From assembly GCA_026708165.1 (NCBI GenBank), contig JAPOVO010000264.1, forward strand, positions 1-6,776: a stretch of DNA of 6,776 nt, written 5' to 3'. Numbering within the stretch: the stretch's first letter is position 1; every line of letters begins with the position of its first letter. A program made the translations under genes and the position numbers. The DNA is from Chloroflexota bacterium (GTDB lineage: Bacteria; Chloroflexota; UBA11872; VXNJ01). A model generated the notes under the pieces. It worked only from the letters and a program-made list of their open reading frames with translations, was not told the origin of the DNA and did not search any database. Positions 1-5,816 of this stretch are shown in pieces.

Positions 1-2
1 AC

Positions 3-191
3 AACCCCCCCCTACCCCTCGTGTGGGGGCGCGGACTCGGCGCCGGGCCGGTCTTCCACAACGCGGTGGGCCATCGGGAAGGCGGCTGGGACCATGAGAT
101 GTTCCAGGCTTGGGTCGCCGACGCGATCGAGTGGGCAGCAGGCGAAGGCGAAGCCGCCGCCGCGCCGAACTGGGGGGACGTGCTTCCGTAG
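3..191 (+). CDS. ThuA-like domain protein, C-terminal fragment
   Basis: This open frame enters from the left edge and ends at TAG 189-191, leaving 62 residues and no start in the window. The segment PVFHNAVGHREGGWD, followed by a Phe-Gln pair and AIEWAAGE, matches the end of ThuA-like (trehalose utilisation) domains. In that family a Gly-rich strand leads to a [V/I]F[Y/H]xxxGH motif, then W-D, then a final helix ending in WAAG. ThuA-like proteins have a class I glutamine amidotransferase-like fold and are often linked to sugar metabolism or fused to other enzymes; their activity is mostly undefined. The last 15 or so residues, rich in Ala and Glu, lie beyond the domain and look like a short tail. 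Domain identity is fairly secure. Full length, fusion partners and substrate cannot be judged from this fragment. Confidence 0.72.
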   Translation, partial: NPPLPLVWGRGLGAGPVFHNAVGHREGGWDHEMFQAWVADAIEWAAGEGEAAAAPNWGDVLP

Positions 192-230
192 GGCTGCGCC
201 AACTTGCCAGCCGAAGATCCTTCCCTGCCA

Positions 231-244
231 GTAGGCCTGCCTAC
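231..244. promoter_or_regulatory. short inverted repeat, possible operator
   Basis: GTAGGC-CT-GCCTAC is a perfect pair of 6-bp arms around two bases, 83 bases ahead of the DGQHR start codon. A two-base loop is too tight for a stable RNA hairpin and no T-run follows, so a protein-binding operator is the better reading than a terminator. DndB, a relative of the downstream protein, is known as a repressor of its own operon, which makes autoregulation a reasonable idea. Arms this short can also arise by chance. Confidence 0.28.
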
Positions 245-317
245 ATCAAGGAACCCGAGCGTCACCGCCCCCCTTTCAGCACCGCTACCCTGCTACCAAC
301 ACAACGAGTCAGCCCAT

Positions 318-322
318 AGGAG
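318..322 (+). promoter_or_regulatory. ribosome binding site of the DGQHR gene
   Basis: AGGAG lies five bases ahead of ATG 328. It is among the clearest Shine-Dalgarno matches in the window and fixes the start of the DGQHR gene. Confidence 0.7.
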
Positions 323-327
323 CGTCC

Positions 328-1470
328 ATGGCCCCATTTAAGCGTCCCGCCGTACAGATCAGACAAGGCTCTCTCACTCTCTACCTAACTTACGTCACGC
401 CACAAGATCTCTTTTCGGGAGATTTCTACACTGTGAGTGAGCTGGAACCCAAGTCCGACGAGCCCGGTTACCAGCGGATCCTGAACAAGACGCGAGCCCG
501 CCGACTAGCGAAGCACCTAATAGAAGCGCACCCTGCAGGTTACGCCCATCTTCCGACCACAGTTTTCTTAGCCACCGACAGTTCCGTCAACTTCTGTAGT
601 TCCTCCAACGTCCTTGAGTTCGACACCGACGAAGTCGGTCCCTTCAGCGTCGTCGACGGCCAACACAGGATCGACGGCCTAAGGAGAGCCTGCAAAGACC
701 GACTTGACCTTCTGGACTTCCGCCTTCCCGTCACCTTGGCTACCGACCTAGATGCGGTGCACCAGATGTACCACTTCTTCATCGTCAACACGACCCAGGT
801 GCCTGTCGACCCCTCACTGCGACAACAGATTACGCGGCGCTTTACTGACATGCGCGACGTCGAGAAGCTCCCCTACCTGCCCTACTGGCTGGAACGTGAG
901 ACCGCTGCAGGGAAAGACGCCCGGGCACTCAGGATCGCCGAGTCTCTGAATGAGGCTACGGGTTCTCCGCTACGCGATCGAATCCAAATGGCCAACGATC
1001 CCGTCGGCAGGAACAAGATCAAACAGGCATCCATAGTCAATCTCTTCAAGAAGGAACTCCTAACTCCCGCCAATCCCATCGCCGTCCAAGAAACCGACGT
1101 AGAGAGGCAATCAAAAATCACCCTCAACTTCTTCAAGGCTGTCGATCGACTCCTGGTCGACGGGCGCGATCGCGCCAAGACGGTCGTCTACAAGAGCAAC
1201 GGGTTGTTTTTCTGCCTCGGTGTATCAAAGTGGATCTTCAGCGCGATCTATAGCAGCACACGCGACTTTACGGTCGAATCCATCTCTCAACTTCTTCAGA
1301 AGGGCTTTGAAGAACTGGACGACGAGCATCGTGTGGTCGCAAGTCCGGACTGGTGGATGCCGGGTCCCCGTGGCGCCAGTGGACTGAACCGAAGCACCGC
1401 CCGCGCCTACGTCGACAGCTTCCAGCGCGCCCTAGCCCGCGCGAATCAATCTGATGAGATTCAACTGTGA
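328..1470 (+). CDS. DGQHR domain protein (DndB/DpdB-like superfamily)
   Basis: The 380-residue product carries the hallmark VVDGQHRIDGLR at residues 108-119. Ahead of it is a basic helix, KTRARRLAKHLIE (54-66), and after it FFIVNTTQVPVD (150-161), where the Asn-containing strand and following residues fit the DGQHR family. A Lys-rich helical region (232-245) and a segment around VVYKSNGLFF (286-295) make up the C-terminal half. The family includes DndB, a regulator of DNA phosphorothioation operons, and DpdB of the 7-deazaguanine DNA-modification cluster. The DGQHR motif resembles the D-G-x-H-R loop of ParB-like proteins, so nucleotide or nucleic-acid binding is plausible. Neither a Dnd nor a Dpd modification gene is visible here, so calling it DndB would go too far. 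The start is set by AGGAG at 318. The stop overlaps the GTG of the next gene, so the two are probably translated together. Parts of the gene are near 50% GC, well below the downstream genes, which suggests transfer. A soluble cytoplasmic protein is expected; no membrane segment is seen. Confidence 0.85.
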   Translation: MAPFKRPAVQIRQGSLTLYLTYVTPQDLFSGDFYTVSELEPKSDEPGYQRILNKTRARRLAKHLIEAHPAGYAHLPTTVFLATDSSVNFCSSSNVLEFDTDEVGPFSVVDGQHRIDGLRRACKDRLDLLDFRLPVTLATDLDAVHQMYHFFIVNTTQVPVDPSLRQQITRRFTDMRDVEKLPYLPYWLERETAAGKDARALRIAESLNEATGSPLRDRIQMANDPVGRNKIKQASIVNLFKKELLTPANPIAVQETDVERQSKITLNFFKAVDRLLVDGRDRAKTVVYKSNGLFFCLGVSKWIFSAIYSSTRDFTVESISQLLQKGFEELDDEHRVVASPDWWMPGPRGASGLNRSTARAYVDSFQRALARANQSDEIQL

Positions 1471-1799
1471 AGCTAGCTGCGTTGTTCTCACGGACAAGCG
1501 GCAGAGTGCCGTTCCACCGCTCGGAACTCGTGAGGGCTCCTCTACAACCTGGATGCTATGCGCTGGCCGGTGTTGAGGACGACGTAGTCTACGTCGGCCA
1601 AACTGAGAACCTACAACGTCGCATGGAACAACACCTCGACGACCGGCGCATGAACGCCCAAACCCCGTTCGGCCTCCCGGTCTGGTTCTACTACATGCTT
1701 CTTCCTGACGAGCACCTTGTTCAGTGCGAGACACAACTTCTGGTCAGGTTCAAGGCGATCGAGGGGCGTCTCCCTTCTTTGAACCGGGCGGGCCCTTAG
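1467..1799 (+). CDS. GIY-YIG nuclease family protein
   Basis: This is a single-domain protein of 110 residues. The GIY motif appears as GCY (29-31) and the YIG motif as YVG (42-44). These are followed by QTENLQRRMEQH (45-56), which supplies the conserved Arg region. Glu88 in CETQLLVRF is the likely metal-binding catalytic residue, and Asn106 fits the conserved Asn near the end. All key positions are present, so an active endonuclease domain is likely, although the GIY Ile is replaced by Cys. There is no added DNA-binding domain, so targeting may come from its partner. The start is GTG 1467 within a GTGA overlap with the DGQHR stop, which implies coupling. An inner start would cut the N-terminal strand, so GTG is preferred. 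Small GIY-YIG proteins serve in homing, restriction, repair and tRNA-type cleavage; the pairing favours a defence or DNA-modification context, but that is inferred. Confidence 0.82.
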   Translation: MKLAALFSRTSGRVPFHRSELVRAPLQPGCYALAGVEDDVVYVGQTENLQRRMEQHLDDRRMNAQTPFGLPVWFYYMLLPDEHLVQCETQLLVRFKAIEGRLPSLNRAGP

Positions 1800-2211
1800 A
1801 CCTGCCGGATCGGAGCGATCTCGGGCAGGGAAGCCTACCGATAGCGTTCTTGCCAAGAAACAGTCCGCCCCTCTGACCAAGAACTGGCCCGCACCGAGCA
1901 CGCTCTGGCCATGGAGGGCTCGACGCTGAAGTCCGGGATGCGGGTCGCGCCTGACCCTCCAGGGACGCAAGCAAGACGTGGCTAGATTGACGTCCGCAGA
2001 CAGCCAAGCTCGGCCGCGACAGGCGTGGGATCGACCCGTACTCCTCGGACCGAGAGCGGCCGGTCTTCAAGCTGGCGAAGGTGCTCCACTGCTTTGGAGT
2101 TCTTTGTGTTCGTCGATGCCTATCTGATAGATTCAGTCTCCCAAACGGAGGTCCCCGACAGGCCGGTTTCGCGGCCTCCGACACTCTTCACGCCGACCGT
2201 CAGGTCCAGCA
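1800..2211. other. 412-bp gene-free region after the GIY-YIG gene
   Basis: No frame on either strand here gives a protein I recognise. One + frame (1884-1985) reads LARTEHALAMEGSTLK before a stop, and another (2027 onward) reads DPYSSDRERPVFKLAKVL. Both look more protein-like than random but sit in different frames and are interrupted, so decayed gene remnants are possible and unproven. The most AT-rich patch, about 2090-2135, includes TTGTGT (2104-2109) and TAGATT (2128-2133) with 18-bp spacing, a weak promoter-like pair. An imperfectly placed hairpin follows at 2160-2177. No tRNA, attachment site or insertion-sequence end was found. Confidence 0.5.
2160..2177 (+). promoter_or_regulatory. 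stem-loop upstream of the DUF222-HNH gene
   Basis: AGGCCG and CGGCCT form a perfect 6-bp stem around the loop GTTTCG. CGGAGG (2146-2151) can also pair with CCTCCG (2175-2180), giving a rival fold. The structure lies about 50 bases ahead of ATG 2227. No T-run follows, so it is a poor intrinsic terminator; a leader hairpin or a binding site are alternatives. GC-rich stems of this size are common by chance at this base composition. Confidence 0.25.
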
Positions 2212-2226
2212 TTGGATGACAACCGA

Positions 2227-3723
2227 ATGATTGACAAAGAAACCGGCATGAGCACCAAGGAGCGGCTGGGCGAGGAGATCGCCACGCTCGCAGCGCGGAT
2301 CGACGCGGCGACTTACGAACTGCTTGTTCTGATTCGCAAGTTCGACGAAGAGGAGGGCTGGAACTGCGGCTTCCTCACTTGTGCGCAATGGCTCACCTGG
2401 CGAATAGGCCTTGCACCCGGCGCGGCCCGCGAGAAGGTGCGGGTCGCCCGGGCCCTGGGCGAACTGCCCCTGATGAGCGAGGCGATGAAACGAGGCCAAC
2501 TCTCCTACTCCAAGGTGAGGGCGCTGACCCGCATCGCTCGGCCCGAAACGGAGAAGGACCTCGTCGAACTCGGGAAGGCCGGAACCGCGGCGCACATCGA
2601 ACGCGTCGTCCGATCCTGGCGCAGAATCGATCGTTCGGTCGAGGCCGCCGACGACGAACTACGCGACGCATCGAGCCAGGTAACGACCCACATCGACGAG
2701 AATGGCATGTTCGTGATCCGCGGACGTCTGGCGCCGGAAGCGGGCGAAGTGCTGATGAAGGCACTCAAGGCGGCGGGCGAAAAGCTCTACGCTGAACAGC
2801 AGGAAGACCGGCCGCCCGCCGGCAAGCTGCGGGCCGACGCGCTGGCGCTCGTCGCCGAGAGTGCGCTCAAGGGCGGTCTCGATCCGGGGTCGAGCGGCGA
2901 CCGCTACCAGGTCGTCGTTCATGTCAGCGAGGAACTGAGCATTGTTGAGACGGCGCCCGGCGTTGGATGCACGTCATGTGTTTCCACGGGAACGCCGACG
3001 GCACACGTTCCCGCGGGAACGCCGCCAGCACACCGGCCGGAAGACGGTGCGGCAACGGCTGAAGCCGAACACGTTTCCGCGGAAACGCCAACGAGTCTCC
3101 AACCGGGAAGCGACCAGTCTCCACCGCGCGGCGCCTGGCTCGGCGACTCCCACATCCCTGTTTCCGCGGAAACGGCCCGGCGTGTTGCCTGCGACGCCGG
3201 CAAAGTCCGGATCACGCACCGGGCGGGCCAGATTCTGAGCGTCGGCCGCAAGACGCGCACGATTCCACCTCCGATCCGGCGCGCCCTGGAGTTCCGCGAC
3301 CAAGGCTGTCGCTTCCCCGGCTGCACCTCGAAGCACTGCGATGCCCACCACATCGTCCATTGGGCCGACGGGGGCGAAACGAAGCTCTCGAATCTCGTGC
3401 TCCTCTGCCGGCGGCACCACCGACTGCTCCATGAGGGCGGCTTCAGTGTGCGGATGAGCGAGGACGGCTCCGTACAGTTCTTCCATCGCCGGGGACGGCC
3501 GCTGGAACAGAGTCCGGCACCTCCACCGGTCGGCGTCCACGCCGCACGGGAGTTGGTCGAGCACCTGGAGAACGCAGGTATCCTGATCACGGGCAACGAG
3601 TCGCTGCCGACCTGGGACGGCCGGCCGCTCGACTTGCCCTACGTCATGGAGTGCCTGTGGCGGCCGCCACCGCACCTCGAAGCGGCGGTAGCCTGCGAAC
3701 GAAACGCAGTCCGCGCTGCGTAG
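2227..3723 (+). CDS. DUF222 and HNH endonuclease domain protein (13E12 type)
   Basis: The 498-residue product has an N-terminal DUF222 region (about 11-235) and a C-terminal HNH nuclease domain (about 347-405). DUF222 is shown by the helix LGEEIATLAARIDAA and by AQWLTWRIGLAPGAAREKVR (53-72), the usual W-L-x-W-x-x-G-x-x-P-x-x-A-R-x-x-V-R pattern. The HNH domain has CRFPGC (361-366), HHIVHW (374-379), Asn389 and CRRHHRLLHEGGF (394-406), so metal-site and catalytic residues look intact. VSAETARRVACDAG (312-325) is the conserved C-D bridge motif of the family. Residues 246-307 are a low-complexity linker holding repeated VSTGT, VPAGT and VSAET peptides encoded by palindromes. The family is often multicopy and has no settled role; mycobacterial REP13E12 copies serve as phage attachment sites. 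Start choice is uncertain: ATG 2227 has GGATG at 2214-2218, while TTG 2212 and ATG 2248 are also in frame. The methyltransferase gene follows after 24 bases. Confidence 0.87.
   Translation: MIDKETGMSTKERLGEEIATLAARIDAATYELLVLIRKFDEEEGWNCGFLTCAQWLTWRIGLAPGAAREKVRVARALGELPLMSEAMKRGQLSYSKVRALTRIARPETEKDLVELGKAGTAAHIERVVRSWRRIDRSVEAADDELRDASSQVTTHIDENGMFVIRGRLAPEAGEVLMKALKAAGEKLYAEQQEDRPPAGKLRADALALVAESALKGGLDPGSSGDRYQVVVHVSEELSIVETAPGVGCTSCVSTGTPTAHVPAGTPPAHRPEDGAATAEAEHVSAETPTSLQPGSDQSPPRGAWLGDSHIPVSAETARRVACDAGKVRITHRAGQILSVGRKTRTIPPPIRRALEFRDQGCRFPGCTSKHCDAHHIVHWADGGETKLSNLVLLCRRHHRLLHEGGFSVRMSEDGSVQFFHRRGRPLEQSPAPPPVGVHAARELVEHLENAGILITGNESLPTWDGRPLDLPYVMECLWRPPPHLEAAVACERNAVRAA
2980..2993. 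repeat. VSAET-type palindrome, copy 1 (imperfect)
   Basis: GTTTCCACGGGAAC, coding for VSTG and the start of a Thr codon in the HNH gene. The outer arms still pair apart from one T-G position and a mismatch at the centre. It has one arm like copies 3 and 4 and one arm like copy 2, so it looks like an intermediate or a decayed copy. Confidence 0.7.
3007..3020. repeat. VSAET-type palindrome, copy 2 (perfect)
   Basis: GTTCCCGCGGGAAC is a perfect 14-bp palindrome, extending to 16 bp with the flanking C and G. It encodes VPAGT. It differs from copies 3 and 4 by one change in each arm, at matching positions, so the palindrome is kept although two amino acids change. It begins 27 bp after copy 1, in the same frame. 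Confidence 0.82.
3073..3086. repeat. VSAET-type palindrome, copy 3 (perfect)
   Basis: GTTTCCGCGGAAAC is a perfect 14-bp palindrome, 16 bp with the flanking C and G. It encodes VSAET and begins 66 bp after copy 2. It shares the preceding CAC-like and following GCC flank with copy 2, so the repeated unit is probably slightly longer than the palindrome. Confidence 0.82.
3160..3173. repeat. VSAET-type palindrome, copy 4, in the conserved family motif
   Basis: GTTTCCGCGGAAAC is identical to copy 3 and lies 87 bp after it. It encodes the VSAET of VSAETARRVACDAG, a conserved position of DUF222-HNH proteins, whereas copies 1-3 lie in the variable linker. This may be the source from which the other copies spread, or the conserved codons may simply have been where the repeat could settle. 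Confidence 0.8.
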
Positions 3724-3747
3724 GGGCCAACGTTCCGGAACTGCGAC

Positions 3748-4557
3748 ATGAACAGGATGACCGACCAGAGGTACCTGCTCGAGGACCAGTACCGCGACCC
3801 CAGCAATCTGCAAGATCGCGTCCGGTTGCACGCCCGCTTCAGCGTCAATCCGCGAGGCTGGTTGCCATGGGTCTTCGATCGGTTCGCTTTCGGGAAGGAA
3901 GCCCGTCTGTTGGACCTGGGTTGCGGAACAGGAGACCTCTGGCGTGTCAATCGAGCGCGGATCCCGTCGGGGTGGGAGATCACCCTGGCTGATCTTTCTC
4001 CTGGCATGCTCGACGCCGCCGCCACACGGCTTGGCAAGGAACGGTTCTCCTATCGCGTCGCCGATGCCCAGGATCTGCCCTTCGACAACGATCGGTTCGA
4101 CGGAGTGATAGCAAACCACATGCTCTACCATGTACCCGATCGGGCGCAGGCGTTGGGCGAATTGCGTCGCGTACTCAGAGCTGACGGGCGCCTGTACGCT
4201 GCGACCAATGGACCCACGGACGGGATCGGCCTGGGTGCATGGGTACGGCAAGCGTTGCATCAGGAAGATCAGCGCCTGCAGGAGACCACGATTGACCTCT
4301 TCAGCCTTGAGACCGGTTGGACCCAACTGAAGAGAGTGTTCGCCTCCGTCGTAACTCACCGTTACGAGGACGCCTTCGAGATCACCGAGGTCGAACCCCT
4401 GATCGCTTACGTGCGCTCGACCGGAGGCACCCTGGCGAGTCCCGACGAACTGGACGAGCTACGAGACGCGGCGACCATGGAGATAGAACGCCATGGCTGT
4501 TTGCGTCTGGCCAAGAACGCCGGAATGTTCGAGGCAAGTGGGCGGGCCAAGCAGTGA
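3748..4557 (+). CDS. class I SAM-dependent methyltransferase
   Basis: The 269-residue product has the Rossmann-type methyltransferase core. Motif I is LLDLGCGTGDLW (54-65) and binds S-adenosylmethionine. The acidic residue after strand 2 is Asp82 in ADLSPGML. DAQDLPFDNDRFDGV (106-120) contains the adenine-contacting Asp and motif post-II. HMLYHVPDRAQALGELRRVL (124-143) and the following DGRLY complete the Methyltransf_11/UbiE-like pattern. The N-terminal 50 residues (YLLEDQYRDPSNLQDRVRLH) resemble the lid of small-molecule or O-/C-methyltransferases. The C-terminal third is probably the substrate cap, so the substrate cannot be named. The start is ATG 3748; ATG 3757 is a close alternative and neither has a strong ribosome site. 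It begins 24 bases after the HNH gene and ends in a GTGA overlap with the membrane protein gene, so it belongs with the transporter operon. A role in modifying or detoxifying the transported compound is inferred from context only. Confidence 0.85.
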   Translation: MNRMTDQRYLLEDQYRDPSNLQDRVRLHARFSVNPRGWLPWVFDRFAFGKEARLLDLGCGTGDLWRVNRARIPSGWEITLADLSPGMLDAAATRLGKERFSYRVADAQDLPFDNDRFDGVIANHMLYHVPDRAQALGELRRVLRADGRLYAATNGPTDGIGLGAWVRQALHQEDQRLQETTIDLFSLETGWTQLKRVFASVVTHRYEDAFEITEVEPLIAYVRSTGGTLASPDELDELRDAATMEIERHGCLRLAKNAGMFEASGRAKQ

Positions 4558-5816
4558 CAAAGACCGGATTGGGAGCCAGCTTCCGCTTCCATCTCGTCTC
4601 CTCCATCCGCGTCGCCCTCGGCCTCGCGACGTTCCAGCTGGTGCTTCTCCTGGTTCTGCTGGCGTTTCAGCCACCGGCAGCGCGGGAGCTTCTGCTCAAG
4701 GGTCTGGCCGCGGGCATCGCGACGCCCGAGGCGTTCTCCGCGGCCAGGCTCGGATTCGCGGTCTGGGCGATCGTTGCCAGCGCCGCGGCGTCACGGCGTC
4801 TCACGCCAGCCCAGCGCGGTTGGCAACTTCATCTGCCCGTCGGTCTCCGGACCCGCTGGGCCGCCGGCGTTCTAGGAGTCGCGTCGACCCTCGCGCACCT
4901 TGCCGGTCTGTGGATCCTCCTCTGGATCGGAGGCAGCGCGCTCGGTGAGCCGGCCTCGCCCCGAGCCCTGGTAGCCCTGCCGCTCGTAGCACTGGCGGCC
5001 GCCGGCACCTGGACGCCGGCGCCGAGGCGGGTTCGCGCCTGCGCCGCCGTAGCCATACCGCTGGCGGCGAGCGCCTCGTTTCCAGGTCTGGCCGCCGCCG
5101 TGGCCCTTCTCGCCCTCGCCTACTTCCAGGCCGGCCGCTGGTCAACCCGTTCCACGCGCGTCCCGTCGGTTCCGTCCTCCCTTCGGGCCTTCGGGCGGCG
5201 TCTGCCGACCGGCCAGCTCGTCTTCTCCCTGCGAGCTCTCGGACTGTGGATCATGCTGGCGCACCTTCCCGCCGTCCTGTGCGCAGCACCAACCGGCCTA
5301 GCCATTCACAACAACGAGTTCACAGCCGATCAGACCGAACTCGTCTTGCGCCTCGGCGCCTCGCTGGGCGTGACCGCGACGCTTCTCGCCATCGCGACGC
5401 TGCTGAGCGCGCGCCGGCCGCCCTGGGCCTGGTCCCGCTCGCTCCCCTGGTCCGCGCGACAGCGGGTCGCGGCGGACGCTGTCCTGATGCTGCTGATTGC
5501 CAGCCCCCTGTTGATCCCGCTTCTCTACCTGCCCGCCTCCAGCGGCCTGTCCGTCCTCGCGCTCCTCGTCTTTCTGGCGGTCCGGCTGCCGGGACGGATG
5601 CGGAACTCGCTCCGGGGACTCACGCGACTCGGAGCGTGGACCTACATCGAGGCCCTCTTGGCCGCCCTCCTCACGAGTCTGCAGCCCCTGACCGCGCTCG
5701 TCCTGGGACTTGCCTCGCCGCTCGTCCTGGAAGCGTCCGCCAGACGCGAGCGGTCGCTCAAGGTGGGGCTCTACCTGGAACGTCGATTCGAAGCTGCCCG
5801 TGAGGCGCAGTCATGA
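4554..5816 (+). CDS. multi-spanning membrane protein, probable ABC transporter permease
   Basis: The 420-residue product is highly hydrophobic, with roughly ten membrane segments: about 18-38, 66-80, 103-127, 138-153, 162-191, 226-245, 266-284, 306-327, 330-344 and 362-393. It has no signal-peptide cleavage site or ATP-binding motif. The start is taken as GTG 4554, four bases overlapping the methyltransferase stop; the frame stays open upstream to 4317, but that part lies inside the methyltransferase gene and reads Arg-rich. The ATPase gene follows in an ATGA overlap, so this is the probable membrane partner of that ATPase. Two cytoplasmic-looking segments are alike, WQLHLPVGLRTRWAAGV (90-106) and WSRSLPWSARQRVAADA (293-309). 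Each has W, then LP, then Arg, before a membrane helix, which suggests a two-fold internal repeat; an LP-containing segment of this sort is common in ABC-2 type exporters. I do not recognise a specific family, and the substrate is unknown. Confidence 0.75.
   Translation: MTKTGLGASFRFHLVSSIRVALGLATFQLVLLLVLLAFQPPAARELLLKGLAAGIATPEAFSAARLGFAVWAIVASAAASRRLTPAQRGWQLHLPVGLRTRWAAGVLGVASTLAHLAGLWILLWIGGSALGEPASPRALVALPLVALAAAGTWTPAPRRVRACAAVAIPLAASASFPGLAAAVALLALAYFQAGRWSTRSTRVPSVPSSLRAFGRRLPTGQLVFSLRALGLWIMLAHLPAVLCAAPTGLAIHNNEFTADQTELVLRLGASLGVTATLLAIATLLSARRPPWAWSRSLPWSARQRVAADAVLMLLIASPLLIPLLYLPASSGLSVLALLVFLAVRLPGRMRNSLRGLTRLGAWTYIEALLAALLTSLQPLTALVLGLASPLVLEASARRERSLKVGLYLERRFEAAREAQS

Larger units (their letters stand above)
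192..327. other. intergenic region ahead of the DGQHR/GIY-YIG cassette
   Basis: These 136 bases separate the ThuA-like gene from the DGQHR gene. No coding frame here looks real. The stretch holds an inverted repeat (231-244) and a purine-rich ribosome binding site (318-322). I see no clear -35/-10 pair and no hairpin followed by a T-run, so promoter and terminator positions remain open. Because the downstream gene differs in base composition from the rest of the window, a dedicated promoter here is likely but not demonstrated. Confidence 0.5.

Noticed and set aside
110..319. A + strand open frame of 69 codons at the left end.
   Set aside because: It overlaps the ThuA-like C-terminus in another frame, is Arg/Ser-rich, and shows no domain.
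328..1470. Naming the DGQHR gene dndB or dpdB.
   Set aside because: No phosphorothioation or 7-deazaguanine modification genes are in the window and similarity is recognised mainly through the DGQHR motif and surrounding pattern.
2104..2133. A possible promoter TTGTGT and TAGATT.
   Set aside because: It matches consensus at only three of six and four of six positions, so it is noted in the region entry and not listed as a separate feature.
1750..2184. A minus-strand open frame of 144 codons over the gene-free region.
   Set aside because: It is rich in Arg, Ser, Gly and Pro with no recognisable domain and runs into the end of the GIY-YIG gene, so it is most likely an open frame by chance.
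2025..2219. A small + strand open frame of 64 codons before the HNH gene.
   Set aside because: It begins with GTG without a ribosome site, has low-complexity Ser/Arg-rich composition, and overlaps the hairpin and the next gene's start region.
2980..3173. The repeated palindromes as a CRISPR array.
   Set aside because: Repeats are only 14 bp, spacing is irregular (27, 66, 87 bp), and they lie in frame within a coding sequence.
2974..4359. A long minus-strand open frame of 461 codons across the HNH and methyltransferase genes.
   Set aside because: It lies opposite two genes with clear domain motifs, shows no recognisable domain, and is explained by the high GC content, which makes stop codons rare.
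4317..4553. An upstream extension of the permease frame.
   Set aside because: It lies wholly within the methyltransferase coding region, reads as Arg-rich sequence, and GTG 4554 in a GTGA overlap is a better start.
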